64,000 nt of DNA from Denitratimonas sp037478135 (GTDB taxonomy: Bacteria > Pseudomonadota > Gammaproteobacteria > Xanthomonadales > Xanthomonadaceae): the NCBI RefSeq assembly GCF_037478135.1, contig NZ_JBBHDV010000005.1, positions 186,001 through 250,000 on the forward strand. The letters run 5' to 3'. The notes under the pieces are model-generated. The model searched no databases. It saw only the letters and a list, made by a program, of their open reading frames with translations, and was not told the DNA's origin. The position numbers and the translations under genes are program-made. The first letter of the stretch is position 1, and each line of letters starts with the position of its first letter. Shown piece after piece: positions 50,203 through 59,048 of this stretch.

Positions 50203-51366
50203 TCAGCCGGCCCGCAAGCAGGAGATCGCCGGCGCCACCTGTGCTTCGCGGCCCAGTGCCTTGCCGGCCTGCTCCAGGGCATCGGCCAGCGGGGCGGCAT
50301 CATCGGCACGCAACGTGGCATGGCCGATCTTGCGCCCGGCACGCGCGGGCTTGCCGTAGTCGTGCCAATGCGCGCCGGGCACCGCAAGCAGTGCGCGTGC
50401 ATCGGGCATGTCACCGAGGAAGTTCAACATGCAGGACATCCCGCGCGCCGCCGTGCTGCCCAGCGGCCAGCCCAGCACTGCACGCAGATGGTTTTCGAAC
50501 TGTGAAGTTTCCGCGCCTTCAATCGTCCAATGGCCGGAGTTGTGCACGCGCGGCGCCATTTCGTTGGCCAACAGGCGGCCATCGACTTCAAACAGCTCCA
50601 GTGCGAACACCCCGACGTAGTCCAGATGTTCCGCCAGCGCCCGCGCGTATCCGATTGCCTGCTTCTCGATTTCCGGCGCCACCCGCGCAGGTGCCAGGCT
50701 CAGCGACAGCACGCCATCGACATGCCAGTTGCGGGTCGGCGGCCAGCAGCGGAAATCACCATCGCGCCCACGCACCGCGACCACCGACAACTCGCGCTGG
50801 AATGGCACGAAGGCTTCGAGAATCAAGCCCACGGTGTCCGCCTGCGCGCCAAGTGCAGCCCAGGCCGCATCCGCATCGGCGGTACTGCGCAGCCGGAACT
50901 GGCCCTTGCCGTCATAGCCGAAACGGCGCGTCTTCAGGATCGCCGGCGCGCCGAGTTCAGCGAGCGCGGCATCCAGCCCGGCACGATCATCGACCGCGGC
51001 AAATCCCGGCGTCGGGATGCCGAGGCGGTTGAAACAGGTTTTCTCGACCAGCCGGTCCTGCGCGGTGGCCAGCGCCGCGCTGCCCGGATGCACCGGCACG
51101 CGCGTGGCCAGCGCTTCGATCGAGGCCGCCGGCACGTTCTCGAAATCAAAGGTCGCCACCGCCAGCCCGTCGGCGAATTGCGCCAATGCCGCGACATCGT
51201 CGAAGCCGGCCACGCGCAGCGGCGCCAGCCCCGCCGCGCAGGCATCGGCATGCGGATCGATCACGCGGAAATGCAGCCCCAGCGGCAGCCCGGCCAGCGC
51301 CATCATGCGCGCCAGTTGCCCGCCTCCCAGAATCCCGACAGTGGGCGCGGAAGCGTTCGCGCTCAT
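50203..51366 (-). CDS. purK: 5-(carboxyamino)imidazole ribonucleotide synthase PurK
   Basis: 387 residues. PurK uses ATP and bicarbonate to carboxylate AIR to N5-CAIR in purine synthesis. The start VGILGGGQLARMMALAGLPLG is the family N-terminus. The ATP-grasp domain shows PAILKTRRFGYDGKGQFRLRS and VFALELFEVDGRLLANEMAPRVHNSGHWTIEGA. The ATG overlaps the purE stop by 4 nt (ATGA), giving coupled translation of the two consecutive enzymes. Confidence 0.96.
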   Translation of the reverse strand: MSANASAPTVGILGGGQLARMMALAGLPLGLHFRVIDPHADACAAGLAPLRVAGFDDVAALAQFADGLAVATFDFENVPAASIEALATRVPVHPGSAALATAQDRLVEKTCFNRLGIPTPGFAAVDDRAGLDAALAELGAPAILKTRRFGYDGKGQFRLRSTADADAAWAALGAQADTVGLILEAFVPFQRELSVVAVRGRDGDFRCWPPTRNWHVDGVLSLSLAPARVAPEIEKQAIGYARALAEHLDYVGVFALELFEVDGRLLANEMAPRVHNSGHWTIEGAETSQFENHLRAVLGWPLGSTAARGMSCMLNFLGDMPDARALLAVPGAHWHDYGKPARAGRKIGHATLRADDAAPLADALEQAGKALGREAQVAPAISCLRAG

Positions 51367-51869
51367 GGACGCGAAGGATCCGGATGCGCCAGCACATCGG
51401 CGGTCTGACTGGCGCGGAAGTCATCCAGCGCCTGCCGCACCTGCGCATCACCACCGGCCAGGATCGAGGCCGCGAACAACGCCGCATTGACCGCACCGGC
51501 CTGCCCGACCGCAAACGTGGCGACCGGCACGCCAGCCGGCATCTGCACGATGGAAAGCAGCGAATCCAGCCCGTTCAGCGCGCGCGACTGCACCGGCACA
51601 CCCAGCACCGGCAGCGGCGTCATCGACGCGATCATGCCCGGCAGATGCGCGGCACCACCGGCCCCGGCGATCACTACGCGCAGACCGCGCGATTGCGCGC
51701 TTCGGGCGTAGTCGAACAGCAGCTCGGGCGTGCGGTGCGCGGAAACCACACGGGTTTCGAACCCGATTCCCAGCGCCTCCAGGCGGGCGGCAGCATGCTG
51801 CATCGTGTCCCAATCCGAGCGCGATCCCATCACAAGACCGACGAGCGGCGGCGGTGACGTCTGGTTCAT
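51363..51869 (-). CDS. purE: N5-carboxyaminoimidazole ribonucleotide mutase PurE
   Basis: 168 residues from ATG 51869. Longer in-frame starts exist but overlap the Trm112-like and DUF1631 genes in antisense and were rejected. PurE class I moves the carboxylate of N5-CAIR to give CAIR. Motifs: VGLVMGSRSDWDTM, VVSAHRTPELLFDYA, IAGAGGAAHLPGMIASMTPLPVLGVPVQ and FAVGQAGAVNAALFA. It is the first gene of purEK. Confidence 0.96.
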   Translation of the reverse strand: MNQTSPPPLVGLVMGSRSDWDTMQHAAARLEALGIGFETRVVSAHRTPELLFDYARSAQSRGLRVVIAGAGGAAHLPGMIASMTPLPVLGVPVQSRALNGLDSLLSIVQMPAGVPVATFAVGQAGAVNAALFAASILAGGDAQVRQALDDFRASQTADVLAHPDPSRP

Positions 51870-51953
51870 CCTGAAAGTCCTTTCGAGGCAGCCGCTATTG
51901 TAGTCGTAGCACACGGCTGACAGAATTGAAGCATCGCAATGGGCACACTCCAC

Positions 51954-52226
51954 ATGACACTCGATACACGCCTGCTGGAGATTCTCCGCTGCCCCGCCTC
52001 CGGCCAGAGTCTGGGCCTGATGACATCGGCACAACTGGAATCGGTGAACCGCGCCATCGCGCAGGGCCAGGCGCAAAGCGCCGATGACGGCACGGCGCCG
52101 CAGCCGCTGCGGGCCGGCCTGATCACCGCCGCGCAGGATCGCTGCTATCGCGTTGAAGACGGCATCCCGGTGCTGCTGGCCTCCGAATCGATCCTTCTGC
52201 CGCCCGCCGGTGCGGCCGCAGGCTGA
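51954..52226 (+). CDS. Trm112-like small protein
   Basis: 90 residues from ATG 51954; an ATG five codons upstream (51939) is also possible, and neither has a good Shine-Dalgarno sequence. It starts LDTRLLEILRCPASGQSLG and ends CYRVEDGIPVLLASES, the N- and C-terminal blocks of the Trm112/YcaR family. Bacterial members usually have CPxCxG at the first block; here the second Cys is Ser (CPASG), so a metal site is doubtful. An insertion (SVNRAIAQGQAQSADDG) separates the blocks. Known Trm112 proteins stabilise methyltransferases; the partner here is unknown. DUF1631 follows after 7 bp. Confidence 0.8.
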   Translation: MTLDTRLLEILRCPASGQSLGLMTSAQLESVNRAIAQGQAQSADDGTAPQPLRAGLITAAQDRCYRVEDGIPVLLASESILLPPAGAAAG

Positions 52227-52233
52227 CCCCGAC

Positions 52234-54411
52234 ATGCCCGAAACCGATATCGCGCTGCGCACGCGCCTGCGCAGCGAACTGCAGGAGCAACTGGCCCAGC
52301 CGCTGCACCAGCTGTTCGAAGAGCTGGACAACCGCCTGTTCGATCTGGCCGAACGCAGCCGCGTCAGCGCCCAGCAGCATCTGTATTTCGACGGCCTGCG
52401 CGAATTACGCCGGATGCGGGTCGATATCGAAACCGCCTTCCTCGACGCCGCCGCGCAGGCCCTGCAATCCGAACCCGCACCACAGACACCGGCACCACGC
52501 AGCCGCCCGCTGCAACTGGTGGACAAGGACGAACAGGAAGAAACCCTGAGCCTTGAAACCCAGGTACAGCGCCTGGGCGAACGTCTGGCGCCGCTGCTGT
52601 CCACCCTGCTGACCCGTTTGGCCGCACTCGATGGACAACCGCCGCCGGCCGATCCGCTGAGCAGCGCGATGTCACCGCGCGGTCTGGGCCGGGCCTTCCG
52701 CACTGCGATCTCGCGCGCCGACGTCAATGTCGAACTCCGCCTGATCGCGCACGCGCTGTTTGGCCAGCATGTGCTGCGCGCGCTGGAAACCCTGTACGCG
52801 CGGCTCAATACGATGCTGCAGGAAGCCGGCATCCTGCCCGAGCTCCCAGACCCGGCAATCACGCCGCGCGCGCCGATACCGCCGCTGCGCCGTGGCCAGC
52901 CACGCCGCATGCCCGATGCCGATGCCGATGCCGATGCGCCACGCCCTGCCCCCCCGGAGCCGGCCCAGGCGGCCGACGGCAACGAGGTGCGGCTGGGCGA
53001 AATCCAGCAATTGCTGCAAGCCCGCAAACAGGCGGTCCAGCGTCTTGCCGCCGATGCGCCAGCACTGTCGCCAGACACCGAATCCGGCCCGGCGCTGCCC
53101 ACCGCCACGCTGGATGCGGCGCTCGATACGCTCTGGACCTACGAAGGCGAACCGCTGCAGCTCAAGCCGCAACTGCTTGAAACCGCGCGCGAACTGGCCG
53201 ATTCCGGCAGTCTCCAGCCGGCCGCCGAAGACGAGGACATCATCGACCTGATCGGCCTGCTGTTCTCCCACATCCGGCACGATCCGCATCTTCCCGAACC
53301 GCTGCAGGGCATCCTGGCGCGGCTGCATGTGCCATTCCTGCGCACCGCGCTGAAAGACCCGCAACTGCTGCGCGGCAGCAGCCACCCGGCGCGCGAACTG
53401 GTCGACGAACTGGGCCAGCTGGCGATCGGCTGGTGCCGCTCGGCCGATCCCAACAGCCTCCTGCTCAAGCAGATCGCGCTGACCGTGGAGCAACTGGCTT
53501 CGCACTTCCAGGACGAACGCCCGATCGAGTTTGCCCAGGCCGTCAACGACCTGCGCCAGCAGCTGGAAAGCAGCCGCCACCGCGCCGATCTTGCCGAACA
53601 GCGCGCGATCGAAACCGTGATCGGGCGCGAGCGCCTCACCCTGGCGCGCAGCCGCATCGCCACCCTGCTGGAACAGCGCCTGCGCCAGCACGAACCGATG
53701 CCATGGGTGCGGCAACTGCTGCGCGGCCCCTGGTCCAACCACCTGGCGCTGGTCTGGCTGCGCCATGGCGAGGCCAGCGCCGCCTTCCGCCAGGTGCTGG
53801 AATTCGTCGACGAACTGCTGTGGGCCGACGACCCCAGCGCCGCAGGCAATGATCCGGAGCGCCTGGCGCGCGCGCGGCAGACGCTGCCGGATCTTCTGCG
53901 CCAGGGCCTGACCAGCGTCGCGCTGCACGACAGCGAAATCCAGGCGCTGGTCGCGCGCCTTGAGGACTTTCTCCAGAGCCAGGCCGAGCAGCGCGAGCCA
54001 CCCGATTACCTGTACGAAACCGATCCCAGCCTGGCGCAGTCGGATTTTTCCGCGCAGTGGCAGCACGAACTGGTCGAAAACCAGCCGCACCCGGATGATA
54101 TCGACCCGCTGCTGCTGGCGAAGCTGCGCTCATTGCAGCCGGGCAGCTGGTTCGAATTCCGTCCCACGCCCGAGGCCGATGCCGAGCGCGCCAAGCTGTG
54201 CTGGACCAGCCCCTACACCGGCGTCAGCCTGTTCGTGAACCGCAACGGCAACAAGGTGCGCGAAGCCGCGCCCGAAACACTGGCGGCCGAACTGGAAGCC
54301 GGCCTGGCCAGCATCATCGAAAGCAACCGCCTGCTGGAACGCACCCTGCGCACGCTGATCGACGAGCTCCAGCAGCACGGCAACGGCAGCACCCGCGCGC
54401 AGCGGTCCTGA
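52234..54411 (+). CDS. DUF1631 family protein
   Basis: 725 residues from ATG 52234; upstream in-frame sequence overlaps the previous gene. It is soluble and mostly helical, with the DUF1631 blocks ALETLYARLNTMLQEAGILP, DLIGLLFSHIRHDPHLPEPLQGILARLHVPFLRTALKD, SSHPARELVDELGQLAIGW and MPWVRQLLRGPWSNHLALVWLRHGE. The C-terminal part SWFEFRPTPEADAERAKLCWTSP...TGVSLFVNRNG looks like a PilZ-type beta barrel, which would fit c-di-GMP-linked roles, but the RxxxR motif is not evident. A GATGCC hexamer repeats four times near 52915-52938 (Asp-Ala repeat). No experimentally settled function. Confidence 0.85.
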   Translation: MPETDIALRTRLRSELQEQLAQPLHQLFEELDNRLFDLAERSRVSAQQHLYFDGLRELRRMRVDIETAFLDAAAQALQSEPAPQTPAPRSRPLQLVDKDEQEETLSLETQVQRLGERLAPLLSTLLTRLAALDGQPPPADPLSSAMSPRGLGRAFRTAISRADVNVELRLIAHALFGQHVLRALETLYARLNTMLQEAGILPELPDPAITPRAPIPPLRRGQPRRMPDADADADAPRPAPPEPAQAADGNEVRLGEIQQLLQARKQAVQRLAADAPALSPDTESGPALPTATLDAALDTLWTYEGEPLQLKPQLLETARELADSGSLQPAAEDEDIIDLIGLLFSHIRHDPHLPEPLQGILARLHVPFLRTALKDPQLLRGSSHPARELVDELGQLAIGWCRSADPNSLLLKQIALTVEQLASHFQDERPIEFAQAVNDLRQQLESSRHRADLAEQRAIETVIGRERLTLARSRIATLLEQRLRQHEPMPWVRQLLRGPWSNHLALVWLRHGEASAAFRQVLEFVDELLWADDPSAAGNDPERLARARQTLPDLLRQGLTSVALHDSEIQALVARLEDFLQSQAEQREPPDYLYETDPSLAQSDFSAQWQHELVENQPHPDDIDPLLLAKLRSLQPGSWFEFRPTPEADAERAKLCWTSPYTGVSLFVNRNGNKVREAAPETLAAELEAGLASIIESNRLLERTLRTLIDELQQHGNGSTRAQRS

Positions 54412-54414
54412 CCC

Positions 54415-55263
54415 ATGCAACTGCACGCTCCCGCCCCGGAACAGATTGCGCTGGATGTCGCGCGTGCGCTGTGTGAAGACATCGGCAGCGGCGATGCCAG
54501 CGCCGCCCTGCTGCCCGACAGCGCCCGCAGCGCCCGCATCGTCTGCCGTGAACATGCCGTGGTCGCCGGCCTGCCCTGGGTCGAAGCCTGCATCCGCACG
54601 CTGGACCCGCAGGCGCGCTTCGAGTGGTCCGTCGGCGATGGCCAGCAGATCGCACCGGGCACCGCACTTGGCCTGATCCACGCGCACAGCGCTGCGCTGG
54701 TCACCGCCGAACGCAGCGCACTGAACTTCCTGCAGACGCTCTCGGCCACCGCCACCACCACCGCTCGCCATGTCGCGGCCGTGGCCACGGTGCCGGGCAG
54801 CCGGCTGCGCATCCTGGATACCCGCAAGACCCTGCCCGGCCTGCGTCTGGCACAGAAATACGCGGTGCGTTGCGGCGGCGGCCACAACCACCGCATCGGC
54901 CTGCACGACGCCATCATGCTGAAGGAAAACCACATCCTCGCAGCCGGCTCGATCTCTGCCGCCGTCGCCAGCGCACGCCAGCGGTTTCCCGCGCTGCCGC
55001 TGATCTGCGAAGTGGAAAACCTGGACGAACTGCAGCAGGCGCTGGACGCCGCAGTGGACCGCGTGCTGATCGACAACTTCACCGTGCAGGACATGCAGCG
55101 CGCCGTTGCACTGGCCGCCGGCCGCATTCCGCTGGAAGTCTCCGGCAACGTCAGCCTCGAAACGCTGCCGCAGATCGCCGCCACCGGCGTGGATTTTGTT
55201 TCGATCGGCGCTTTGACCAAGCACGTGCAGGCGATCGACTACTCGATGCGGCTGCTTGCCTGA
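54415..55263 (+). CDS. nadC: Nicotinate-nucleotide pyrophosphorylase (quinolinate phosphoribosyltransferase)
   Basis: 282 residues. NadC converts quinolinate and PRPP to nicotinate mononucleotide in de novo NAD synthesis. Family blocks: EDIGSGDASAALLP, ERSALNFLQTLSATATTTA, ILDTRKTLPGLRLAQKYAVRCGGGHNHRIGLHDAIMLKENHI and SGNVSLETLPQIAATGVDFVSIGALTKH. The ATG is 4 bp after the DUF1631 stop, so it is probably co-transcribed with it. It converges on the acylphosphatase gene. Confidence 0.96.
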   Translation: MQLHAPAPEQIALDVARALCEDIGSGDASAALLPDSARSARIVCREHAVVAGLPWVEACIRTLDPQARFEWSVGDGQQIAPGTALGLIHAHSAALVTAERSALNFLQTLSATATTTARHVAAVATVPGSRLRILDTRKTLPGLRLAQKYAVRCGGGHNHRIGLHDAIMLKENHILAAGSISAAVASARQRFPALPLICEVENLDELQQALDAAVDRVLIDNFTVQDMQRAVALAAGRIPLEVSGNVSLETLPQIAATGVDFVSIGALTKHVQAIDYSMRLLA

Positions 55264-55308
55264 ATCCCAATCACGGCATCGCCGTCCTGCTGCACAACAG
55301 TTTCCGGA

Positions 55309-55581
55309 TCAGCCGGTGCGAAAACCCGGCGCCACGGTTTCACCGCCCGCATCCTCTCGTTTCACCGCCGACACCTGCGCCTTTTCCGGCCCCTGCCGCA
55401 GCCATGTAGCCAATGCGTCGATCGCGGTTGGTGAACCGGCCACCAGCACTTCGACCCGGCCATCAAGCAGGTTCAGCGCATGCCCGTCCAGCCCCAGCGC
55501 CACGGCGCGGTCGCGCGTGCTGACGCGATAGAACACGCCCTGCACCCGACCCTCGACCAGAAACCGGACCGTGCTTCTCAT
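55309..55581 (-). CDS. acyP: Acylphosphatase
   Basis: 90 residues. The catalytic Arg is in EGRVQGVFYR and the catalytic Asn in HALNLLDGRVEV, in the position of the usual GWVRNLPDGRVE. The enzyme hydrolyses carboxyl phosphates such as acetyl phosphate or carbamoyl phosphate. Its ATG overlaps the tlpA stop by 4 nt, making it the last gene of yihY-tlpA-acyP. Confidence 0.93.
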   Translation of the reverse strand: MRSTVRFLVEGRVQGVFYRVSTRDRAVALGLDGHALNLLDGRVEVLVAGSPTAIDALATWLRQGPEKAQVSAVKREDAGGETVAPGFRTG

Positions 55582-56072
55582 GGCAGCGCAGCGCTGATCG
55601 CCTGCGCCAGATCGCGCCCGGTCACCGGCCCGAGGAAACGCTTGGCGACCTGGCCTTCGGGCGCGATCAGCCAGGTCATCGGCAGGCCGCGCGGCGCGGG
55701 AAAATCCGCCGGCGGATTGTAGACATCGACAATCGCGATCGGATAACCGGCCGGGTGTTCGCGTAGAAAGGCCCGCATCTCTTCGGCACTGATGTCCTCG
55801 TAGGCCAGACCGATCAGCGCCACGTCATCACGCGACTCGGCGAAAGCGCGCAGATCCGGCATTTCCTTCAGGCACGGGCTGCACCAGGTGGCCCAGTAAT
55901 TCACCACCACCCACTGCCCGCGCTTGGCGGAAAGATCGAACACCGGCCCGTCGAGGGTGGCCACACGCAGCTCGGGCACCTCGTTGTCCTCGTCCTGCGC
56001 CAGCGCCGGAGCGGCGGCCAGTGAACAGCCCAGCAGCGCGAACAGGCCGAGTGCTTGAAACATGCGATTCAT
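55578..56072 (-). CDS. TlpA/ResA-like periplasmic thioredoxin
   Basis: 164 residues with a signal peptide; LLGC at 13-16 could be a lipobox, otherwise cleavage falls after ALA near 25. The redox centre is WCSPC with C64 and C67 in VVNYWATWCSPCLKEMPDL. The cis-Pro region is GLPMTWLIAPEG. Proteins of this group reduce disulfides or act in cytochrome c maturation in the periplasm; the specific partner is unknown. The start shares one base with the yihY stop (TGATG) and the stop overlaps acyP by 4 nt, so all three genes are coupled. Confidence 0.9.
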   Translation of the reverse strand: MNRMFQALGLFALLGCSLAAAPALAQDEDNEVPELRVATLDGPVFDLSAKRGQWVVVNYWATWCSPCLKEMPDLRAFAESRDDVALIGLAYEDISAEEMRAFLREHPAGYPIAIVDVYNPPADFPAPRGLPMTWLIAPEGQVAKRFLGPVTGRDLAQAISAALP

Positions 56073-57328
56073 CAGGATTCTCCGTTGTCATCAATACCCA
56101 GCACCTGCGCCAGACTGCGCTGCATCGGCACGCGCAATGGCGCACGCAGCGCTTCCAGTTCATCACGCAGACGCCGGCCCAGCGCGTCCTCGCCATCAGG
56201 CAGCGGCTGCCCGCTCATCGGCAGGCGCAGGCCGGCGCGTTCGTGGAATTCACCCAGTTCGATGCTGCCCAGATCACGCGCCAGCACGAAGCCGCCGTCC
56301 TCCAGGCGCCGGATCACATCCAGATCCACCAGCGTCCGCAGCATCCGCATCAGCACATCATCGCCGATCGCCGGCTCCAGCTGGCGCAGATGCACCGTGG
56401 TCAGGCCGCAACCGGTGCGGTAAGCCTGCGCAAAACGCCCGACCACGCGCAGCAGCCCGTACATTTCGTATCCGGCCGGCAGCAGGCGCTGCGCCGGCTG
56501 GAAGCGGAACGCCGACAGCGAGGCCGCGAACGATGCCCCCAGCAGCATCACCACCCACGACACATAAAGCCAGATCAGGAAGATCGGAATCACCGCGATC
56601 GCGCCGTACAGCGCCTGGTAATTGGCCCGCGTCAGATACAGCGCAAAGCCCCACTTGGCCAGCTCGAACAACAGCGTTGCCAGCAGGCCGGCAATCGCGG
56701 TATGGCGCAGGCTCACGCTGCGATTGGGAATCAGCCGATACGCCAGGGTGAAGGCGACGAATTCCAGCAGCACCGGCAATATCCGCAGCAGCCCGGCACC
56801 GGTTCCGTCCCCGATAATCGGCAACGACGCCAGATAGGAAGTCACCGCGAAACTGGCCACCGCGAGCAGCGGCAACAAGGTCAGCGCCGCCCAGTAGATC
56901 AGCAGCCGCGACAACGGCCGGCGCGGGGTGGTGACGCGCCAGATGCGGTTGAAGGTGCCTTCGATCCGCGACAGCGTCAGCAGCGCCGTGGCCAGCACCG
57001 TCACCGCACCCACGCCGGAAAGCGCACGCGCATTGCCGGCCGCCTCTGCCAAGAAACCGGCCACCGTATCGGCCGCACCCGGTACGAAATTGGTGAACAC
57101 GAAACGGGTCAGCTCTTCGATCCAGCCTTCGTAGACCTGGAACATCGACACGATCCCGAACACCACCGCCGCCAGCGGCACCGCCGCAAACAGCGTCGCG
57201 TAGGCCAGCGTCGCGGCCGAATCCAGGCAGCGGTCCTCAATGAAGCGGTGCACCAGAAACCGCACGAACGCCCGCGCCTTCTCGCGCCGCGCCTCGACCC
57301 ATCCACGCATGGAATGCAAAAAATCCAT
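56072..57328 (-). CDS. YihY/BrkB-family inner-membrane protein
   Basis: 418 residues from ATG 57328; the longer frame to 57496 overlaps the wrbA promoter region and start. Six or so membrane helices are seen between about 35 and 285. The family signatures are CLDSAATLAYATLFAAVPLAAVVFG, LLTLSRIEGTFNRIWRV and YGAIAVIPIFLIWLYVSWVVMLLGASFAAS. The C-terminal cytoplasmic part (about 300-418), rich in Arg and Leu, has a winged-helix-like layout seen in Xanthomonas homologues. The family was once mis-annotated as RNase BN, and its true role is not established. It heads the operon with tlpA and acyP. Confidence 0.9.
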   Translation of the reverse strand: MDFLHSMRGWVEARREKARAFVRFLVHRFIEDRCLDSAATLAYATLFAAVPLAAVVFGIVSMFQVYEGWIEELTRFVFTNFVPGAADTVAGFLAEAAGNARALSGVGAVTVLATALLTLSRIEGTFNRIWRVTTPRRPLSRLLIYWAALTLLPLLAVASFAVTSYLASLPIIGDGTGAGLLRILPVLLEFVAFTLAYRLIPNRSVSLRHTAIAGLLATLLFELAKWGFALYLTRANYQALYGAIAVIPIFLIWLYVSWVVMLLGASFAASLSAFRFQPAQRLLPAGYEMYGLLRVVGRFAQAYRTGCGLTTVHLRQLEPAIGDDVLMRMLRTLVDLDVIRRLEDGGFVLARDLGSIELGEFHERAGLRLPMSGQPLPDGEDALGRRLRDELEALRAPLRVPMQRSLAQVLGIDDNGES

Positions 57329-57485
57329 GGCGCGAAAGATACCTGATGCGGTGCCGGACAAACCTGAAGACTGGCACCGCACGCGATGCAAACCTTCGAT
57401 ATCGCGCCATCGCCGCTGCGGGCGCCCCCAAACTCCCGCCCAGCCCCTATCCTTGTCGCCCTGCCTTTTTGCCCGTGCCTTGCCG

Positions 57486-58079
57486 ATGAACGACATCCTG
57501 ATCCTCTACTACAGCCGCGGCGGTTCGGTCGCACGTCTGGCGCGGCAGGTGGCGCGCGGAGTGGAGGAAGTGGCCGGGGTGCAGGCGCGCCTGCGTTCGG
57601 TGCCGCCGGTAGCGGCGGTGACACAGCTTGCGGCACCACCGGAACCGGAGGACGGCGCGCCCTATGCCACCCAGCGCGATCTGGAGGAATGTGCCGGGCT
57701 GATCCTCGGCAGCCCGACGCGCTTCGGCAATATGGCCGCGCCGCTGAAGCATTTTCTCGATGGCAGCGGTGCGTTGTGGGCCTCGGGCGCACTGATCGGC
57801 AAACCGGCGGCGGCCTTCACCTCAACCGCCACGATGCACGGCGGGCAGGAATCCACATTGCTGACGATGCTGCTGCCACTGATGCACCACGGCATGCTGC
57901 TGGTCGGCATCCCGTTCACCGAAAACGCATTGAACACCACCCGCAGCGGCGGCACGCCGTATGGCGCCAGCCATGTCGCCGGAGCGCAGGATGATCCGGA
58001 ACCCAGCGCCGAGGAAAAACAGCTGGCACGCGCGCTCGGCCGGCGCGTGGCGCAACTGGCACGGAAGCTGTCGGCATGA
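57486..58079 (+). CDS. wrbA: NAD(P)H:quinone oxidoreductase, WrbA family
   Basis: 197 residues from ATG 57486. Flavodoxin-like fold: FMN phosphate loop ILYYSRGGSVARLARQVARG, then GLILGSPTRFGNMAAPLKHFLDG and the family-specific GGTPYGASHVAG. WrbA enzymes are tetrameric and reduce quinones with two electrons, limiting oxidative stress. Its stop overlaps the DUF2069 gene by 4 nt. It is divergent from yihY. Confidence 0.93.
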   Translation: MNDILILYYSRGGSVARLARQVARGVEEVAGVQARLRSVPPVAAVTQLAAPPEPEDGAPYATQRDLEECAGLILGSPTRFGNMAAPLKHFLDGSGALWASGALIGKPAAAFTSTATMHGGQESTLLTMLLPLMHHGMLLVGIPFTENALNTTRSGGTPYGASHVAGAQDDPEPSAEEKQLARALGRRVAQLARKLSA

Positions 58080-58426
58080 GCGCGCGCCGCCTGGCCGCGT
58101 TCGGCATCCTGGCGCTGGTGGTGCTGCCGCTGGTCTGGCATCTGTGGTGGCTGCCACCGCAGCAGGTACCAGCCTGGCTGGCCGCACTGCTGCATACACT
58201 GCCGATGCTGCCTGCCGCCGTGCTGGTGCTGTTGCGACGCCGCAGCGCGCCGTTCTGGGGCAGCCTCGGCGCCTTGCTGATGTTCAGCCACGGCGTGATG
58301 GAAGCTTGGGTGTCAGTGCCAGCGCGGGTGCCGGCCCTGCTCGAGGTGGCGCTGGCGCTGCTGGTGATTGTCGCGGCCAGCTGGAACGGCTTCTGGCACC
58401 GGTTCGGGCGCAAGCCCGGTGTATGA
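58076..58426 (+). CDS. DUF2069 membrane protein
   Basis: 116 residues with four hydrophobic helices (about 8-27, 33-54, 60-73, 85-105). The family pattern LPLVWHLWWLPP, SAPFWGSLGALLMFSHGVMEAWV and ALLEVALALLVIVAASWNGFW is clear. DUF2069 genes in gammaproteobacteria commonly sit beside wrbA, as here (ATGA overlap). No known function. Confidence 0.88.
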   Translation: MSARRLAAFGILALVVLPLVWHLWWLPPQQVPAWLAALLHTLPMLPAAVLVLLRRRSAPFWGSLGALLMFSHGVMEAWVSVPARVPALLEVALALLVIVAASWNGFWHRFGRKPGV

Positions 58427-58460
58427 TGCGCGCCCTCGCAGCAGGCTACAGGTGAACACC

Positions 58461-58952
58461 ATGGATCGACTGTGCATCGTCACCACCGGCGGCACCATCG
58501 ACAAGATCTATTTCGACGACAAGTCCGACTTCCAGATCGGCGAACCGCAGATCGGCCGCATCCTGGAAGAGCTGGGCGTGGCGTTCACCTTCAACGTGAT
58601 CCCGATCCTGCGCAAGGACAGCCTGCACATCAGCGACAGCGACCGCGAACTGCTGCGCGCCACCATCGCGGCGCAGGATGCCGAACGCGTGCTGGTGACA
58701 CACGGCACCGACACCATGGTGGAAACCGCGCGCGTGCTGGCCAGCATTCCGGACAAGACCATCGTGCTGACCGGCGCGCTGAATCCGGCCCGCTTCCGCG
58801 GCTCCGATGCCGAGTTCAATATCGGCTGCGCGGTGGGCGCCGTGCAATGCCTGCCAGCGGGCGTCTACATCGCGATGAACGGCCGTATCTGGGACCCGCG
58901 CAGCGTGCGCAAGAACGTCGCCGCGAACCGCTTCGAAGCCAGCGGCAACTGA
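58461..58952 (+). CDS. Single-domain asparaginase-family protein
   Basis: 163 residues from ATG 58461 with AGGTG 8 nt upstream. It corresponds to only the N-terminal domain of L-asparaginase: the first catalytic Thr motif is TTGGTIDK and the second is VTHGTDTMVETA. The C-terminal domain, which in classical enzymes completes the substrate pocket by intersubunit contact, is missing; yet the frame ends cleanly and is followed by a strong terminator, so it is not an obvious truncation. Short proteins of this kind recur in proteobacteria. Activity on asparagine is uncertain. Confidence 0.85.
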   Translation: MDRLCIVTTGGTIDKIYFDDKSDFQIGEPQIGRILEELGVAFTFNVIPILRKDSLHISDSDRELLRATIAAQDAERVLVTHGTDTMVETARVLASIPDKTIVLTGALNPARFRGSDAEFNIGCAVGAVQCLPAGVYIAMNGRIWDPRSVRKNVAANRFEASGN

Positions 58953-58974
58953 CCTTTTCCACATCTTTCGCATC

Positions 58975-59010
58975 AACAACAAGCCCCGGCATGCCGGGGC
59001 TTGTTGTTTT
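58975..59010. terminator. Strong intrinsic terminator between asparaginase-like gene and S8 protease
   Basis: A perfect 16-bp stem (58975-58990 with 58993-59008; core AAGCCCCGGC) with a minimal AT loop is followed by TTTT at 59007-59010. It lies 23 bp past the rightward gene and 39 bp past the leftward protease gene and can serve both. Confidence 0.88.
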
Positions 59011-59048
59011 GCATCGGCACATGACCTGTCCGGTCATGCGGTCCGGGG

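Noticed and set aside
52915..52938. Four GATGCC hexamers in the DUF1631 gene as a phase-variation tract
   Set aside because: A 6-nt unit cannot shift the frame; it only changes the number of Asp-Ala pairs.
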